Below are positions 44,311 through 53,751 of a stretch of DNA of 59,630 bases, piece after piece. The translations under genes were made by a program, and so were the position numbers. Within the stretch, counting starts at the first letter, position 1. Each line of letters opens with the position of its first letter. The stretch is from Betaproteobacteria bacterium. GTDB lineage: Bacteria > Pseudomonadota > Gammaproteobacteria > Burkholderiales > Casimicrobiaceae. Below the pieces are notes generated by a model. That model had not been told where the DNA came from. It was given only the letters and a program-made list of their open reading frames with translations, and ran no database searches. The stretch lies in NCBI GenBank assembly GCA_004293675.1, contig READ01000029.1:1-59630 (forward strand), in the 5' to 3' direction.

Positions 44311-46536
44311 TCAGCCTTTAACCGTCAAAATCAACCCGTACCAAGTGCGCGGTTTGCTCACAGTGTTGGTACTGCTCTGCGTGCCAAACGCGACGGTGTT
44401 TTCGCTGGCGACCGGCGCGAGATTGTTGGCGATCAGACGCACCGACATTGTCGGGCTCAGCGGCACATTCGCATACAGGTCAAACGTTCGCGTGCGCGCG
44501 AATTCGATACTTTGCTCGCTCGATTGTTGTGTGCGGTAAGCGGGGGTGAACGACACGCTGCCACCAAGCCGAATGGGCGCTGCGATCACTCCGCTCAACA
44601 CGTAGTCAAGCCCCAAGGTCGCCGACCACGGTTGCTGGCGATCCAGGCGATTGTCGGGCCCCGGCACGCCCTTTACTTTTGATTCGTAAAAGTTGAGCGA
44701 TGCGCGCAGATCAAGCGGCGTTTTCGCGCTGAATGCAAACGGCAAGAGCGTACCGGCACGACCACGCGCTTCGAGCTCTAAACCAAACGTGTCGGCCGAA
44801 TCGAAGTTCACTGGGCGCGACACGTAGCGCGGCACGCTGGCCCACGACACGGGCTCGAGCGTGGTGCGATTGCGAATTAAATCGCGTACATGGCGATAGA
44901 ACACGGTAGCGCTCGCCACGCCGCCGCCAGTGAAATAGCGCTCGTAGGCCACATCAAATCCCGTCGCCAGTTCGGGCTTGAGGGCTGGATTTCCGATCCG
45001 GTCAGTCGACAGCGCATCGTTGGGCTTGCTCAGATCGGAGTAGCTGCCCGACACCAGCGGACGCGCCAAGAGCTGCATCGGCTCGGGCGCTTTAAAGGTG
45101 CTGGTCAAGCTGCTGCGAAACAGGTGTTGGCCTTTTTCGTCGAGCTTGTATTTCAGATGAAACATCGGCGTGACCACCAGCGCGGGATCAGGATTCGACG
45201 CCAGCCCTGGCGTTTTAGTCTTGGTCTCGATTCGCTCGCCACGAAGCCCGGCGTAGGCGGACAGACGCTTGTTGACCTCCCACTCGTCCTGCAGAAACAT
45301 TGACAGGCGCGTCACGCGAGCCTCGACGTCTTGCCCCTCGTAAATCGGCAGCAGCGGCACGCCCAGCTCCGTCGTGCGCGAACGGCCAATCCAATCGCGC
45401 CATTCGAAATTCCAGCCCGCTGTGACCGTGTGCGAATCGGCAACTAAGCGCGAATACTGGCCGCTTTGCGTGACCGACGGGTTCTTGTTCTCAGCCACCG
45501 TTAATCGCCGTTCGGCACCGCCCCGAAACCCTCGTGCGGTGAAGTCATTGGCGTTGTACTGAACGTTGGCTTTGAGCTCGAGGCGTTGATCACCATCGAA
45601 ACTATTGGTGTAAGTCGTGCCAAGTCGCGCATTGAGCCAATTGCCAAAGTTCCGAGAATCATCGGCGAACACGGGCTGTCCAGACACGATTCGGCGATCC
45701 GTGGTGATGTCGCTCCAGTTCCACCGACCTTGGTTGATGAAGACTTGGGTATTGAGCGATGCGACTTCGTTGATTTTCCAATTGAGCGTGGGCGTAACGT
45801 TGTAGCCGCGCCCGAACGGGTGTTGCTCGCTCACCCGCGTGCCGGTGGCCACCGAGCCGTTGGCGTTGGAGACGTTGGTCTTTGCGCGAACGGCGTTAAA
45901 GTTATTCCACTCGAAATACGAAAACGGCAAGTTAAACGCCGTGCTGCCCTGAATGCGCTCACCCCACGACAGGTTCAAGCCGGCGGCCGGATTGTCGTAT
46001 TGATAGCTCACGCGAGCTTGGGCTTCGAGCGTGCGTGAACGCGGCGGCTCTTTCAAAATGATGTTGATCGTGCCGCCGATGGCCTCTGCCGTTTGATCGG
46101 CCGTTGCGGCGCGCGCCACCTCAATGCGCTTCACCTGCGACGGGTTCAAATTATTCAGATCAAAGTTTGGCGGCGCGGGTTCGCCATTGATCAAAATTCG
46201 CGTGTAGCTGCCCAGCCCCCTGAGCGCTGGACCGCCGCCACTAAAACTCACGCCGGGCAAGCGCTTAATCGCGTCCCCGATGCTCACGTCACCGAATTTT
46301 TGAATTTCTTCTTCGTCGTAGATCTGTTTAGCGGCTGTGGATTGGCGACGCAATTCAGTCGTGGTTTGCGGTCGGGCGCTCAGCTCGATCCGCTCCAAGC
46401 GCTGCGCGCTGGGTGTCTCGGTGGGTGTTTCGCTATTGTTTTGAGCCGATGCCGGCATACCGACGAGAGCAGATGAAACAGCGAGTACGGTCGCACGAAG
46501 TGCAAACCAACGGGGATGACGTGAAGATTCGGGCAT
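44311..46536 (-). CDS. TonB-dependent outer-membrane receptor
   Basis: The 741-residue receptor has a signal peptide ending PASAQ, a plug domain (GDVSIGDAIKRLPGVSFSGGG, then ALRGLGSYTRILINGEPAP, VKRIEVARAATADQTAEAIGGTINIIL) and a beta-barrel with many aromatic-ended strands. It ends WYGLILTVKG rather than in the usual C-terminal Phe. It imports a siderophore, vitamin or other large ligand across the outer membrane using TonB energy. No uptake genes flank it; the FecCD-type ABC transporter at 9-11 kb is the only candidate partner in the window, far away. Confidence 0.9.
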   Translation of the reverse strand: MPESSRHPRWFALRATVLAVSSALVGMPASAQNNSETPTETPSAQRLERIELSARPQTTTELRRQSTAAKQIYDEEEIQKFGDVSIGDAIKRLPGVSFSGGGPALRGLGSYTRILINGEPAPPNFDLNNLNPSQVKRIEVARAATADQTAEAIGGTINIILKEPPRSRTLEAQARVSYQYDNPAAGLNLSWGERIQGSTAFNLPFSYFEWNNFNAVRAKTNVSNANGSVATGTRVSEQHPFGRGYNVTPTLNWKINEVASLNTQVFINQGRWNWSDITTDRRIVSGQPVFADDSRNFGNWLNARLGTTYTNSFDGDQRLELKANVQYNANDFTARGFRGGAERRLTVAENKNPSVTQSGQYSRLVADSHTVTAGWNFEWRDWIGRSRTTELGVPLLPIYEGQDVEARVTRLSMFLQDEWEVNKRLSAYAGLRGERIETKTKTPGLASNPDPALVVTPMFHLKYKLDEKGQHLFRSSLTSTFKAPEPMQLLARPLVSGSYSDLSKPNDALSTDRIGNPALKPELATGFDVAYERYFTGGGVASATVFYRHVRDLIRNRTTLEPVSWASVPRYVSRPVNFDSADTFGLELEARGRAGTLLPFAFSAKTPLDLRASLNFYESKVKGVPGPDNRLDRQQPWSATLGLDYVLSGVIAAPIRLGGSVSFTPAYRTQQSSEQSIEFARTRTFDLYANVPLSPTMSVRLIANNLAPVASENTVAFGTQSSTNTVSKPRTWYGLILTVKG

Positions 46537-47025
46537 AAATGGGGTTTGTGTGAGAGCTAGATGGCAGCAGTGGGATAGCTACGTTCAGCGTACGTTAGCG
46601 AATAGTTCCAGAATATCGAATCTGAATGCGACGAAACGATAGAAAAGAGCCCATTTGGCGTCTACATTGGTCGCGAACCGAAGCCGCGCCGGTTCGCGGT
46701 TCGCGCAAAAAGTCGCAGGTAAGCGAAAAATAGACGTGGTTTTCAGCCTGTTGGCAGAGACAGCATAAGTGACCCGCGTCCGCAATGCCAAGTTAACCTA
46801 ACGCGGCAAGGTCGCCGCGTCTAATTGCCCTTTAAAATCAGCAACAGCGCGGCTTCGGGTCGCGATTTGCTCTGATGTGAATAACCCCGCTCGACCGGGC
46901 GGCGCTCTGTTTACCTCTTTTACTCCGACGCCAGTGGCAGCGCAGACGTTTGACTGCGCGTACGTAAGGCGAAGGCACGTCGTGACCGATCTGGCCGCTT
47001 GTCGGCTGCTAATTTGAAAAACATC
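46537..47025. other. Divergent intergenic region before alaS
   Basis: A 489-bp gap between the divergent TonB-receptor and alaS genes. Short frames on the minus strand overlap the beginning of alaS and look like shadows. A small stem GCGCAG with CTGCGC (46940-46959) lies in the probable alaS leader. No T-box or other known leader was recognised. Confidence 0.45.
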
Positions 47026-49629
47026 ATGAAACTCGCAGACATCCGTGAAAAGTTTTTGACCTTCTTCGAATCGAAGGGCCACACACGTGTTGCGTCCTCC
47101 TCGCTCTTAGTTTCGGCGGATGATCCCACGCTCTATTTCACGAACTCTGGCATGGTGCAGTTCAAAGACGTGTTCGTCGGCAAAGAAAAACGTCCGTACG
47201 TTCGTGCAACGACTGCGCAGCGCTGCCTGCGCGCCGGCGGAAAACACAACGATTTGGAAAACGTCGGCTTCACCGCTAGGCATCACACGTTTTTCGAAAT
47301 GCTTGGCAATTTTTCCTTTGGCGATTACTTCAAGGAAGATGCGCTGAAATACGCATGGGAATTGTTGACCGAGGTTTACAAATTGCCGAAAGACAAGCTC
47401 TGGGCAACCGTGTATTTCGAGGACGACGAGGCTTACGACATCTGGACGAAAGTGATCGGCTTGCCAGCTGATCGCGTGGTTCGCATTGGCGACAACAAAG
47501 GCGCGCGTTACGCATCGGATAACTTCTGGCAAATGGCCGACATTGGCCCGTGCGGCCCGTGCTCAGAAATTTTCTACGACCACGGCCCCGAAGTTGCCGG
47601 CGGCCCACCCGGATCGCCCGAGCAAGACGGCGATCGCTACATCGAAATCTGGAACAACGTGTTCATGCAGTTCGATCGGCAGCCCAACGGCGACATGCCG
47701 CGTTTGCCGAAGCCGTGTGTTGATACGGGCATGGGCTTGGAGCGTCTGGCTGCGGTGTTGCAGCACGTTCATTCGAACTACGAAATTGATCTGTTCGACA
47801 ATCTCATCAAAGCGGCGGCCCGCGAAACGAAGACCAGCGATCTATCGCACACCTCGCTCCGCGTGATCGCTGATCATGTGCGTGCCTGTGCATTCCTGAT
47901 CGCCGACGGCACCATTCCCGGCGGCGCTGGCCCCGCGTACGTGCTCCGCCGAATCATTCGTCGCGCAATTCGTCACGGCTACAAACTCGGTCAAAAAACA
48001 CCGTTCTTCTTCAAGCTCGTGCCCGATCTTGTCAAAGAAATGGGTGCGGCGTACCCCGTCATTGCCGATCGCGCAACGCAAGTTGCGAACGTGCTCGAAG
48101 CCGAAGAAACGCGTTTCTACGAGACGCTTGAAAACGGCATGCAAATTCTCGATGCAGCGCTCGCCGGTGGCGGCAAAACATTCGACGGCGATCTCGCGTT
48201 CAAACTGCACGACACGTTCGGTTTTCCACTCGATTTGACCGCTGACGTTTGCCGCGAAAGAAACGTTACCGTCGACGAAGCAGGCTTCAACGCCGCGATG
48301 GAAAAGCAGCGAGAAAATGCTCGCGCTGCATCGAAATTCAAGATGGAAGCCGGACTCGTCTACGAAGGCGCAAAGACTGATTTCAAAGGCTACGGCACCT
48401 TGCATGTTGACGACGCAAAAATCCTTGCGCTCTACAAAGATGGCGTGTCGGTGAAGAAAATCGCTGCCGGCGAAACGGGCGTTGTTGTGCTCGATCGCAC
48501 ACCGTTTTACGCGGAGAGCGGCGGCCAAGTCGGCGACAAGGGCACAATTTTTGAGGGCGATGAATGTGAGCTGCTGGTTCACGTCGATGACGTCACGAAA
48601 ATTCAAGCCGACGTGTTCGGCCATCACGTGCGCGTAATCGCGGGCGATCTCACCGTCGGCGAAGTTGTCGCCGCGAAGGTGGACGCACTGACCCGCGCTC
48701 GCACCGCGCGCAACCACTCGGTCACGCACATCATGCACAAAGCGCTGCGCACGGTGCTCGGCGATCATGTGCAACAAAAAGGTTCGCTCGTCGATGCTGA
48801 AAAAACGCGCTTCGATTTCATTCAGCCCACGCCGATGACGGACGAGCAAATCCGCGCAGTTGAACGGTACGTGAACGAAGAAATTCTCTCGAACACATCG
48901 ACGCAAGCCGAAGTGATGGCGATAGCGGATGCGCAAAACAGCGGTGCGATGATGCTCTTCGGCGAGAAATACGGCGACGAAGTGCGCGTGCTCTCGATTG
49001 GTTCGTCAAAAGAATTGTGCGGCGGCACCCACGTCGGCCACACCGGCGACATCGGCTTCTTCAAAATCACGTCCGAGAGCGGCGTAGCCGCAGGCATTCG
49101 CCGCGTCGAAGCGATCGCTGGTGACAACGCGTACGAGTTCGTCAACAAGATGAACGACACGCTCGCTGAAGTCGCCGCCGCGACGAAATCGCAATGGCAA
49201 GACGTGCCCAAGCGCATCGCGCAAATGCAAGATAACGTCAAAGCGCTTGAGAAAGAACTCGCCGCGCTCAAGACCAAACTCGCCGCCGCTGCGGGTGGCG
49301 ATCTTATGAGCAAAGTCGTCGAAAAAGACGGCGTGAAATTCCTCTCCGCCGAAATCGAAGGCGCCGACGCCAAAGCCCTGCGCGAAATGGTCGATCAGCT
49401 CAAAAACAAAATGGGCAGCGGCGTAATCTTGCTTGGCGCGAAAACGCCGGACGGCAAGGTTGCCCTGTGCGCAGGCGTGACGGCAGACTTAGTCGGCAAG
49501 TTCAAGGCGGGCGACATCGTTGGTAAGGCGGCTGCGATTGTCGGCGGCAAAGGCGGTGGGCGGCCCGATATGGCTATGGCGGGTGGGGTGGATGGGGCGA
49601 AGCTCAGTGACGCTCTAGCTTCAATCTAG
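47026..49629 (+). CDS. alaS: Alanyl-tRNA synthetase
   Basis: The 867-residue class II synthetase begins [20 protein letters not shown] at the ATG at 47026; a TTG at 46999 would add nine unconserved residues. Domains in order are the catalytic core ([32 protein letters not shown]-like block, DTGMGLERL), the tRNA-recognition region, the editing site (HSVTHIMH and [11 protein letters not shown]) that clears Ser- and Gly-tRNA(Ala), and the C-terminal DHHA1 domain. In many Gammaproteobacteria alaS directly follows recA-recX; here it lies 13 kb beyond recX. Confidence 0.97.
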   Translation: MKLADIREKFLTFFESKGHTRVASSSLLVSADDPTLYFTNSGMVQFKDVFVGKEKRPYVRATTAQRCLRAGGKHNDLENVGFTARHHTFFEMLGNFSFGDYFKEDALKYAWELLTEVYKLPKDKLWATVYFEDDEAYDIWTKVIGLPADRVVRIGDNKGARYASDNFWQMADIGPCGPCSEIFYDHGPEVAGGPPGSPEQDGDRYIEIWNNVFMQFDRQPNGDMPRLPKPCVDTGMGLERLAAVLQHVHSNYEIDLFDNLIKAAARETKTSDLSHTSLRVIADHVRACAFLIADGTIPGGAGPAYVLRRIIRRAIRHGYKLGQKTPFFFKLVPDLVKEMGAAYPVIADRATQVANVLEAEETRFYETLENGMQILDAALAGGGKTFDGDLAFKLHDTFGFPLDLTADVCRERNVTVDEAGFNAAMEKQRENARAASKFKMEAGLVYEGAKTDFKGYGTLHVDDAKILALYKDGVSVKKIAAGETGVVVLDRTPFYAESGGQVGDKGTIFEGDECELLVHVDDVTKIQADVFGHHVRVIAGDLTVGEVVAAKVDALTRARTARNHSVTHIMHKALRTVLGDHVQQKGSLVDAEKTRFDFIQPTPMTDEQIRAVERYVNEEILSNTSTQAEVMAIADAQNSGAMMLFGEKYGDEVRVLSIGSSKELCGGTHVGHTGDIGFFKITSESGVAAGIRRVEAIAGDNAYEFVNKMNDTLAEVAAATKSQWQDVPKRIAQMQDNVKALEKELAALKTKLAAAAGGDLMSKVVEKDGVKFLSAEIEGADAKALREMVDQLKNKMGSGVILLGAKTPDGKVALCAGVTADLVGKFKAGDIVGKAAAIVGGKGGGRPDMAMAGGVDGAKLSDALASI

Positions 49630-49784
49630 GGCCGCTCCAGCTGACGCAGCCGAACGGTGACGTATCGCTGCAACGGTCTACCTGCCGAAAGGAAAATTGG
49701 TTCGAAAAGAGTGTTTGCTTCGGGCCTCCGAAGGACTAGACTTTGTGTGCTGTTTGAAATTAACCTTCTTGATTGGGGATCGAT

Positions 49785-49955
49785 ATGACAAAGGCAGTAT
49801 TTGTGATGGGAGCGGCGGTGGCTTCAGGGTCGGCGTTTGCGGGCTGGCTGCCGCGGGTGACTTCAATTCCAACGCTCGGTGAGGTCGCGATGGTGGGGCT
49901 GGCCGTGGCGGTGGGTGTCGTCGGTGGCAAGATGTTGCAGAAGCGCCGCAAGTAG
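49785..49955 (+). CDS. 56-residue IPTL-CTERM microprotein
   Basis: The product has a signal peptide (KAVFVMGAAVASGSAFA), about eight residues (GWLPRVTS), then the sorting motif IPTLGE, a hydrophobic stretch and the basic end MLQKRRK. This is a complete IPTL-CTERM tail with essentially no passenger domain. In related bacteria exosortase H handles such tails, so cleavage would release or attach only a tiny peptide. The ATG at 49785 has GGGG eight bases upstream; a TTG at 49773 is possible. It is followed by its own strong terminator, supporting a real transcript. Its function is unknown. Confidence 0.75.
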   Translation: MTKAVFVMGAAVASGSAFAGWLPRVTSIPTLGEVAMVGLAVAVGVVGGKMLQKRRK

Positions 49956-49974
49956 CTGCGTGACTGTCGCGCCG

Positions 49975-50003
49975 GGGCCGCTTCGTGCGGCCCTTTTCGT
50001 TTT
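49975..50003 (+). terminator. Factor-independent terminator after the microprotein gene
   Basis: A perfect 7-bp stem, GGGCCGC (49975-49981) with GCGGCCC (49987-49993) and loop TTCGT, is followed directly by TTTTCGTTTT. This is the clearest intrinsic terminator in the window. Confidence 0.88.
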
Positions 50004-50086
50004 CCCGCGTCGCTCCTGAACTTTCGAATTGACGCTCAGCGCTGAGTCGATTAACCCAGCTCAACACTCTCGGATAAGCTCATAAC

Positions 50087-50911
50087 GTGGATGCGATTAT
50101 TCAATCACTGGGTCAGCAACTACTCGGCGCGCACTATTACCTGCTAGCCGCGTCCCTAGGTGTGTCGTTCTTCATTGAGGGTTTAAGCCCGGCGATCGCC
50201 GAGCCAAGTGAACGAGCCCGCTGGCTCCATGTAGCAAGAAACTTAGGCTTGTGGCTGATTGGCTTCGTTCTAGTCGAAACGCTTATTTTCAACGTCATGT
50301 TTGCTGAATTGAGCCGTGCGGCAATCGAGCAATGGGGCGTCGCGCGATTGCCCGCTTGGGTAGCGGTCATCGTTGGCGTTTTAGTGCTGGATTTCTTTGA
50401 TTACGTGTTTCATCGCACGTCGCACACGCTGCGCGCACTTTGGTCGTTGCATCTGGTGCACCATGCAGACCTGCGACTTGATGGTTCAACATCACTTCGC
50501 GCTCACCCGCTCGAGTTGCTTTTGGGGGCGATGTTTGTCTCGCTGGTCTTATTTCTGTTTGGCATCCCTATTTGGGTGTTTGCGTTTCGCGCAGTCATTC
50601 AATTACCCACAGGAATATGGCATCACACGAATTGGCGCATGCCAGCCAAGCTGGAGGAGCGCCTAGAGACGATTATGGTGACCCCCGCCATGCACCGGTT
50701 GCACCATTCGCCAGTCGAGGTCGAGACCAATTCGAATTTCTCACAAACATTCTCCATCTGGGATCGGATGTTTGGCACCTATCGCGACCCCCGCGCAGCG
50801 ACGGCGACCAAGGATGATTTTGGTCTCGAGCGGCTACGCGACCCGCGCTGGCATTCGGTCGCGGCCATGCTCAAACTGCCGTTATCTACCCGGCGCTTTG
50901 ATCGGTTTTAG
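50087..50911 (+). CDS. Sterol desaturase / fatty-acid hydroxylase family protein
   Basis: The 274-residue membrane protein starts at GTG 50087. It has several membrane helices and the His-rich di-iron ligand set of the family: HRTSH near residue 108, HLVHH near residue 122, and HRLHH near residue 203, with IWDRMFGTY at the end. Such enzymes hydroxylate or desaturate lipids with O2; the lipid is unknown. It appears to be monocistronic. Confidence 0.9.
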   Translation: MDAIIQSLGQQLLGAHYYLLAASLGVSFFIEGLSPAIAEPSERARWLHVARNLGLWLIGFVLVETLIFNVMFAELSRAAIEQWGVARLPAWVAVIVGVLVLDFFDYVFHRTSHTLRALWSLHLVHHADLRLDGSTSLRAHPLELLLGAMFVSLVLFLFGIPIWVFAFRAVIQLPTGIWHHTNWRMPAKLEERLETIMVTPAMHRLHHSPVEVETNSNFSQTFSIWDRMFGTYRDPRAATATKDDFGLERLRDPRWHSVAAMLKLPLSTRRFDRF

Positions 50912-51483
50912 TCGCGGCTCAGCGACCTGCGGTTTCTTGGGTTCTGCCGGATTAACGCTCGACTTTTGCGCAGCTTCTTTGCAGGCTCAGGCGCTAGCGA
51001 AGCTACCGTCACCATACTTGGCTGGAGCGGCGATGCATTCGAGGCCGATGCTTGTGAAAACCTATAGTCGACGCTTCACCTGCGACGCTTCGATTCTTCA
51101 AGGGGAAACCCGCGGGATCGCACAGTTTGATTAGACGAATGGTTCCAAAATCAACTTCATGCACCATCGCCTCATAAAATAACGTGCTGGCTTATTTTTT
51201 TATGATTGTCGGATTCCTAAAATAGCGTGTCATTTGCCTTATTTTGTATGGCGTTAGCCAAAATTTCTGGTTTTCCATCAGATGATTAGCGCCCGAAGCC
51301 ATACGTTTACAAAAGAAGCACAATCCTCATAGAGTTCAAGATGTTGGGTTCTGTTCGCTTGCATGCCAATGTCATAATTCGCTGATATGCTTCCGAAGCG
51401 AGGCGCTCTCGATCGCGCAGTGCGCGACGCCCTGAGTGGTTGTGCGCACTGCGCCAGTCCCCCAGTTTTCAAGGTCGGTGTTT
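50912..51483. other. 572-bp intergenic region
   Basis: No credible gene is present; frames extending from the desaturase end or across the gap lack coding features. The AT-rich part from 51140 to 51270 contains the fifth paired-hairpin element. The last 200 bases must hold the promoter of the DUF1800-DUF1501 operon. Confidence 0.45.
51161..51252. repeat. Paired-hairpin element, copy G
   Basis: Hairpin two is clear: GCCTTATTTTGTATGGC (51236-51252), almost identical to hairpin two of copy D. Hairpin one is degenerate (GCCTCATAAAATAACGTGC at 51169-51187, or GCAC at 51161 pairing with GTGC at 51184). Centres are about 66-70 bp apart. A small GGATTCC palindrome lies between them. Confidence 0.5.
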
Positions 51484-53736
51484 ATGACTATCAATTCACG
51501 ATTTTTTTTGTCCACGCGCAGGCCTCTTCGTTGGTTCATGGCGCATTGCATCGCAATCGCAGCCGCGACTACCATCTCAGCCGCTGCTTTGGCGCAAGCG
51601 TCAAACTGCCCACTTTCTGTCACAGCCACTGGCGCGCCGCGATTTGGCTTAGATGGGCTCATCATGACTCGCTTTGCGCTTGGAATGCGCGGGCCGACGC
51701 TTTACGAAAGAGTGGGTTCGGTTGCGGGCGTCGCAAACTCAGAATCAAACGTTGGTACGACCTTGGCGCGGCTCGACGTTGACAAGGACGGGCTCTTCAC
51801 CACAATCGATGCCACGGTGCTGGCGCGATACATGGCAGGATTTCGCAACGCCGCACTCGTCCGTGGCCTGTCAATAGAAAACAACGTCGCGCCTCCGAAC
51901 GCCGCAAGCATCACGAGCTACATAGAGGGCGGTTGCGTGCTCTCCACGCCCTCGTTCACGGCGAAACAGGCCGCCGCACGGCTGTTGCAACAAGGCACCT
52001 GGGGCGCCAGCAACGCCGAGATCACGGCGGCTGCCAACCGAACGCCTAACGAATGGATCACCGATCAGTTCACAAAATCTCGAAGCCTCTACACCCCGTA
52101 TGCCGAAGCGCTGATCGCGCAAAATAAAGTGTCGGGGAATCCTCGCTGCGACCAACTCGATTCGGGATGCCCGTGGGCAGTGCACGGCCCGATGTTCTAC
52201 AAAATGGCGCTCGAAGGCCAAGATCAACTTCGCCAGCGGGTCACCAACGCCCTGTTGCAGACACTGGTCGTATCCATAGGCAATAACGTGCTGCTCGATT
52301 CTGGTACTGGTGTCGCGAGCTACCTCGACACCATTAGTAAGCGTGTGTTCGAAGATCCATCAGCCGAAGTAGGTGTGGACGGCGTGAGCCGCACCACGGG
52401 CAGCTTCCGCAAGCTATTGCGCGACATCACGCTGCATCCCGCGATGGGTGTCTACCTTGACATGTTGGGTTCGAGCTTTGAGGTGCCCAACGAAAACTTC
52501 GCTCGAGAATTGCTGCAGCTCTTCTCGATTGGCACGGTGATGCTCAACAACGACGGCACGGCAAAGCTTGACGGCGCTGGCAAAACTATTCCCACCTACG
52601 ACGAACCGGCAGTACAAGGTTTTTCGAAAGCGTTCACAGGTTGGCATTTCGCCAACCAACCTATGAGCACAGAGCCGTGGCGCTTTTATTGGCCGATTGC
52701 AAGATGGACCGAGCCGATGACACCTTGGACCGGACGTCGTTGTCCACAAGACGGCCGCTGGCCGCAAGGCACCACGGATGCGACCTGTCCGGCCGGCTCC
52801 CCTACGGGATGCTGGTGCAAGGTTACTGGCACCCACGCAGCGCTGTCCTACCCTCCTCCACACAACACAGACAGCAAATCGTTACTGCAGTACGCCAATG
52901 CGCCGTTCGCAACGCTTCCAGCGGGGCAATCACCGCAGCAGGATTTGGAACAGGCCATCGACAACGTGTTCAATCACCCCAACGTCGGTCCGTTCATCGT
53001 TCGACAGCTCATTCAGCGCATGGTGACTAGCAACCCCACACCCGCGTACGTCAACGATATCGCCAACGTATTCAATAACAACGGCAGCAATCAGCGCGGC
53101 GATATTAAATCCGTAGTGCGTGCGATTTTGCTGCATAGCGAAGCCCGAAGCGCTACAGCAGCCGCGCAAATTAGCTTCGGAAAACTACGCGAACCTATCA
53201 TCAAGTTTTTGCAGCTGCACCGAGCGTTTGGCGCGACGGCAAGCAGCGGCTATTATGATATTTGGGACATCGGCGGCGTCGAAAACGTGGGCCAATCGCC
53301 ACTCAAAGCGCCGTCGGTTTTCAATTATTACCATCCTGACTTTGCGCCCTCGGGCGCGATGAGCTACGGCGCCTCTCCGCTGCAGGGGCCAGAATTTGAA
53401 ATTGCCAGCGCGTCAAGCGTGGCCGGATTTGCTGATTTCATGAAGTGGGGCATCACCGGTGGATTCAATCGTGGCCGCACTAACGGTGACCATATTGCAC
53501 CCAACCACGCGCCTTATCTATCGGGTGCAACGCCACTGGCGGACAACCCCACCGCGCTCGTCAATGACCTGGATCTGCTGCTCACGGCCAACAACTTGAA
53601 GCCTGGGTTCAAAGCCAATTTAATCGCAATGGCAGGCGGTATCACCCGAAGCGATATCAACGAACAACGCCAACAGCGTCTCTACGCAGTGTTGTGGCAA
53701 ATCGTTCAATCGGCCGACTACGCCATCCAACGCTAA
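51484..53736 (+). CDS. DUF1800 protein with dockerin-like N-terminal repeats
   Basis: The 750-residue protein has a long signal peptide ending AALAQA. Two short dockerin-like segments follow: GLDGLIMTRFALGMRG and, near residue 98, DVDKDGLFTTIDATVLARYM, the latter with a Ca-binding-type Asp pattern. From about residue 150 the DUF1800 domain begins (AARLLQQGTWGASNAEI) and runs to the end, with NENFARELLQLFSIG and FNHPNVGPFIVRQLIQRMVTS typical. It is co-transcribed with a DUF1501 partner 15 bases downstream. The pair is widespread and exported, but its biochemical role is not known. Confidence 0.9.
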   Translation: MTINSRFFLSTRRPLRWFMAHCIAIAAATTISAAALAQASNCPLSVTATGAPRFGLDGLIMTRFALGMRGPTLYERVGSVAGVANSESNVGTTLARLDVDKDGLFTTIDATVLARYMAGFRNAALVRGLSIENNVAPPNAASITSYIEGGCVLSTPSFTAKQAAARLLQQGTWGASNAEITAAANRTPNEWITDQFTKSRSLYTPYAEALIAQNKVSGNPRCDQLDSGCPWAVHGPMFYKMALEGQDQLRQRVTNALLQTLVVSIGNNVLLDSGTGVASYLDTISKRVFEDPSAEVGVDGVSRTTGSFRKLLRDITLHPAMGVYLDMLGSSFEVPNENFARELLQLFSIGTVMLNNDGTAKLDGAGKTIPTYDEPAVQGFSKAFTGWHFANQPMSTEPWRFYWPIARWTEPMTPWTGRRCPQDGRWPQGTTDATCPAGSPTGCWCKVTGTHAALSYPPPHNTDSKSLLQYANAPFATLPAGQSPQQDLEQAIDNVFNHPNVGPFIVRQLIQRMVTSNPTPAYVNDIANVFNNNGSNQRGDIKSVVRAILLHSEARSATAAAQISFGKLREPIIKFLQLHRAFGATASSGYYDIWDIGGVENVGQSPLKAPSVFNYYHPDFAPSGAMSYGASPLQGPEFEIASASSVAGFADFMKWGITGGFNRGRTNGDHIAPNHAPYLSGATPLADNPTALVNDLDLLLTANNLKPGFKANLIAMAGGITRSDINEQRQQRLYAVLWQIVQSADYAIQR

Positions 53737-53751
53737 AGAGGAGCACTCAGC

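Noticed and set aside
46585-47082. Small minus-strand frames upstream of alaS
   Set aside because: They lack ribosome sites and one overlaps the alaS start; nothing supports them as genes.
47842-48936. A 364-codon open frame on the minus strand inside alaS
   Set aside because: It is wholly antisense to a conserved gene with intact motifs, and its protein is rich in His, Phe and Arg as expected of a shadow frame.
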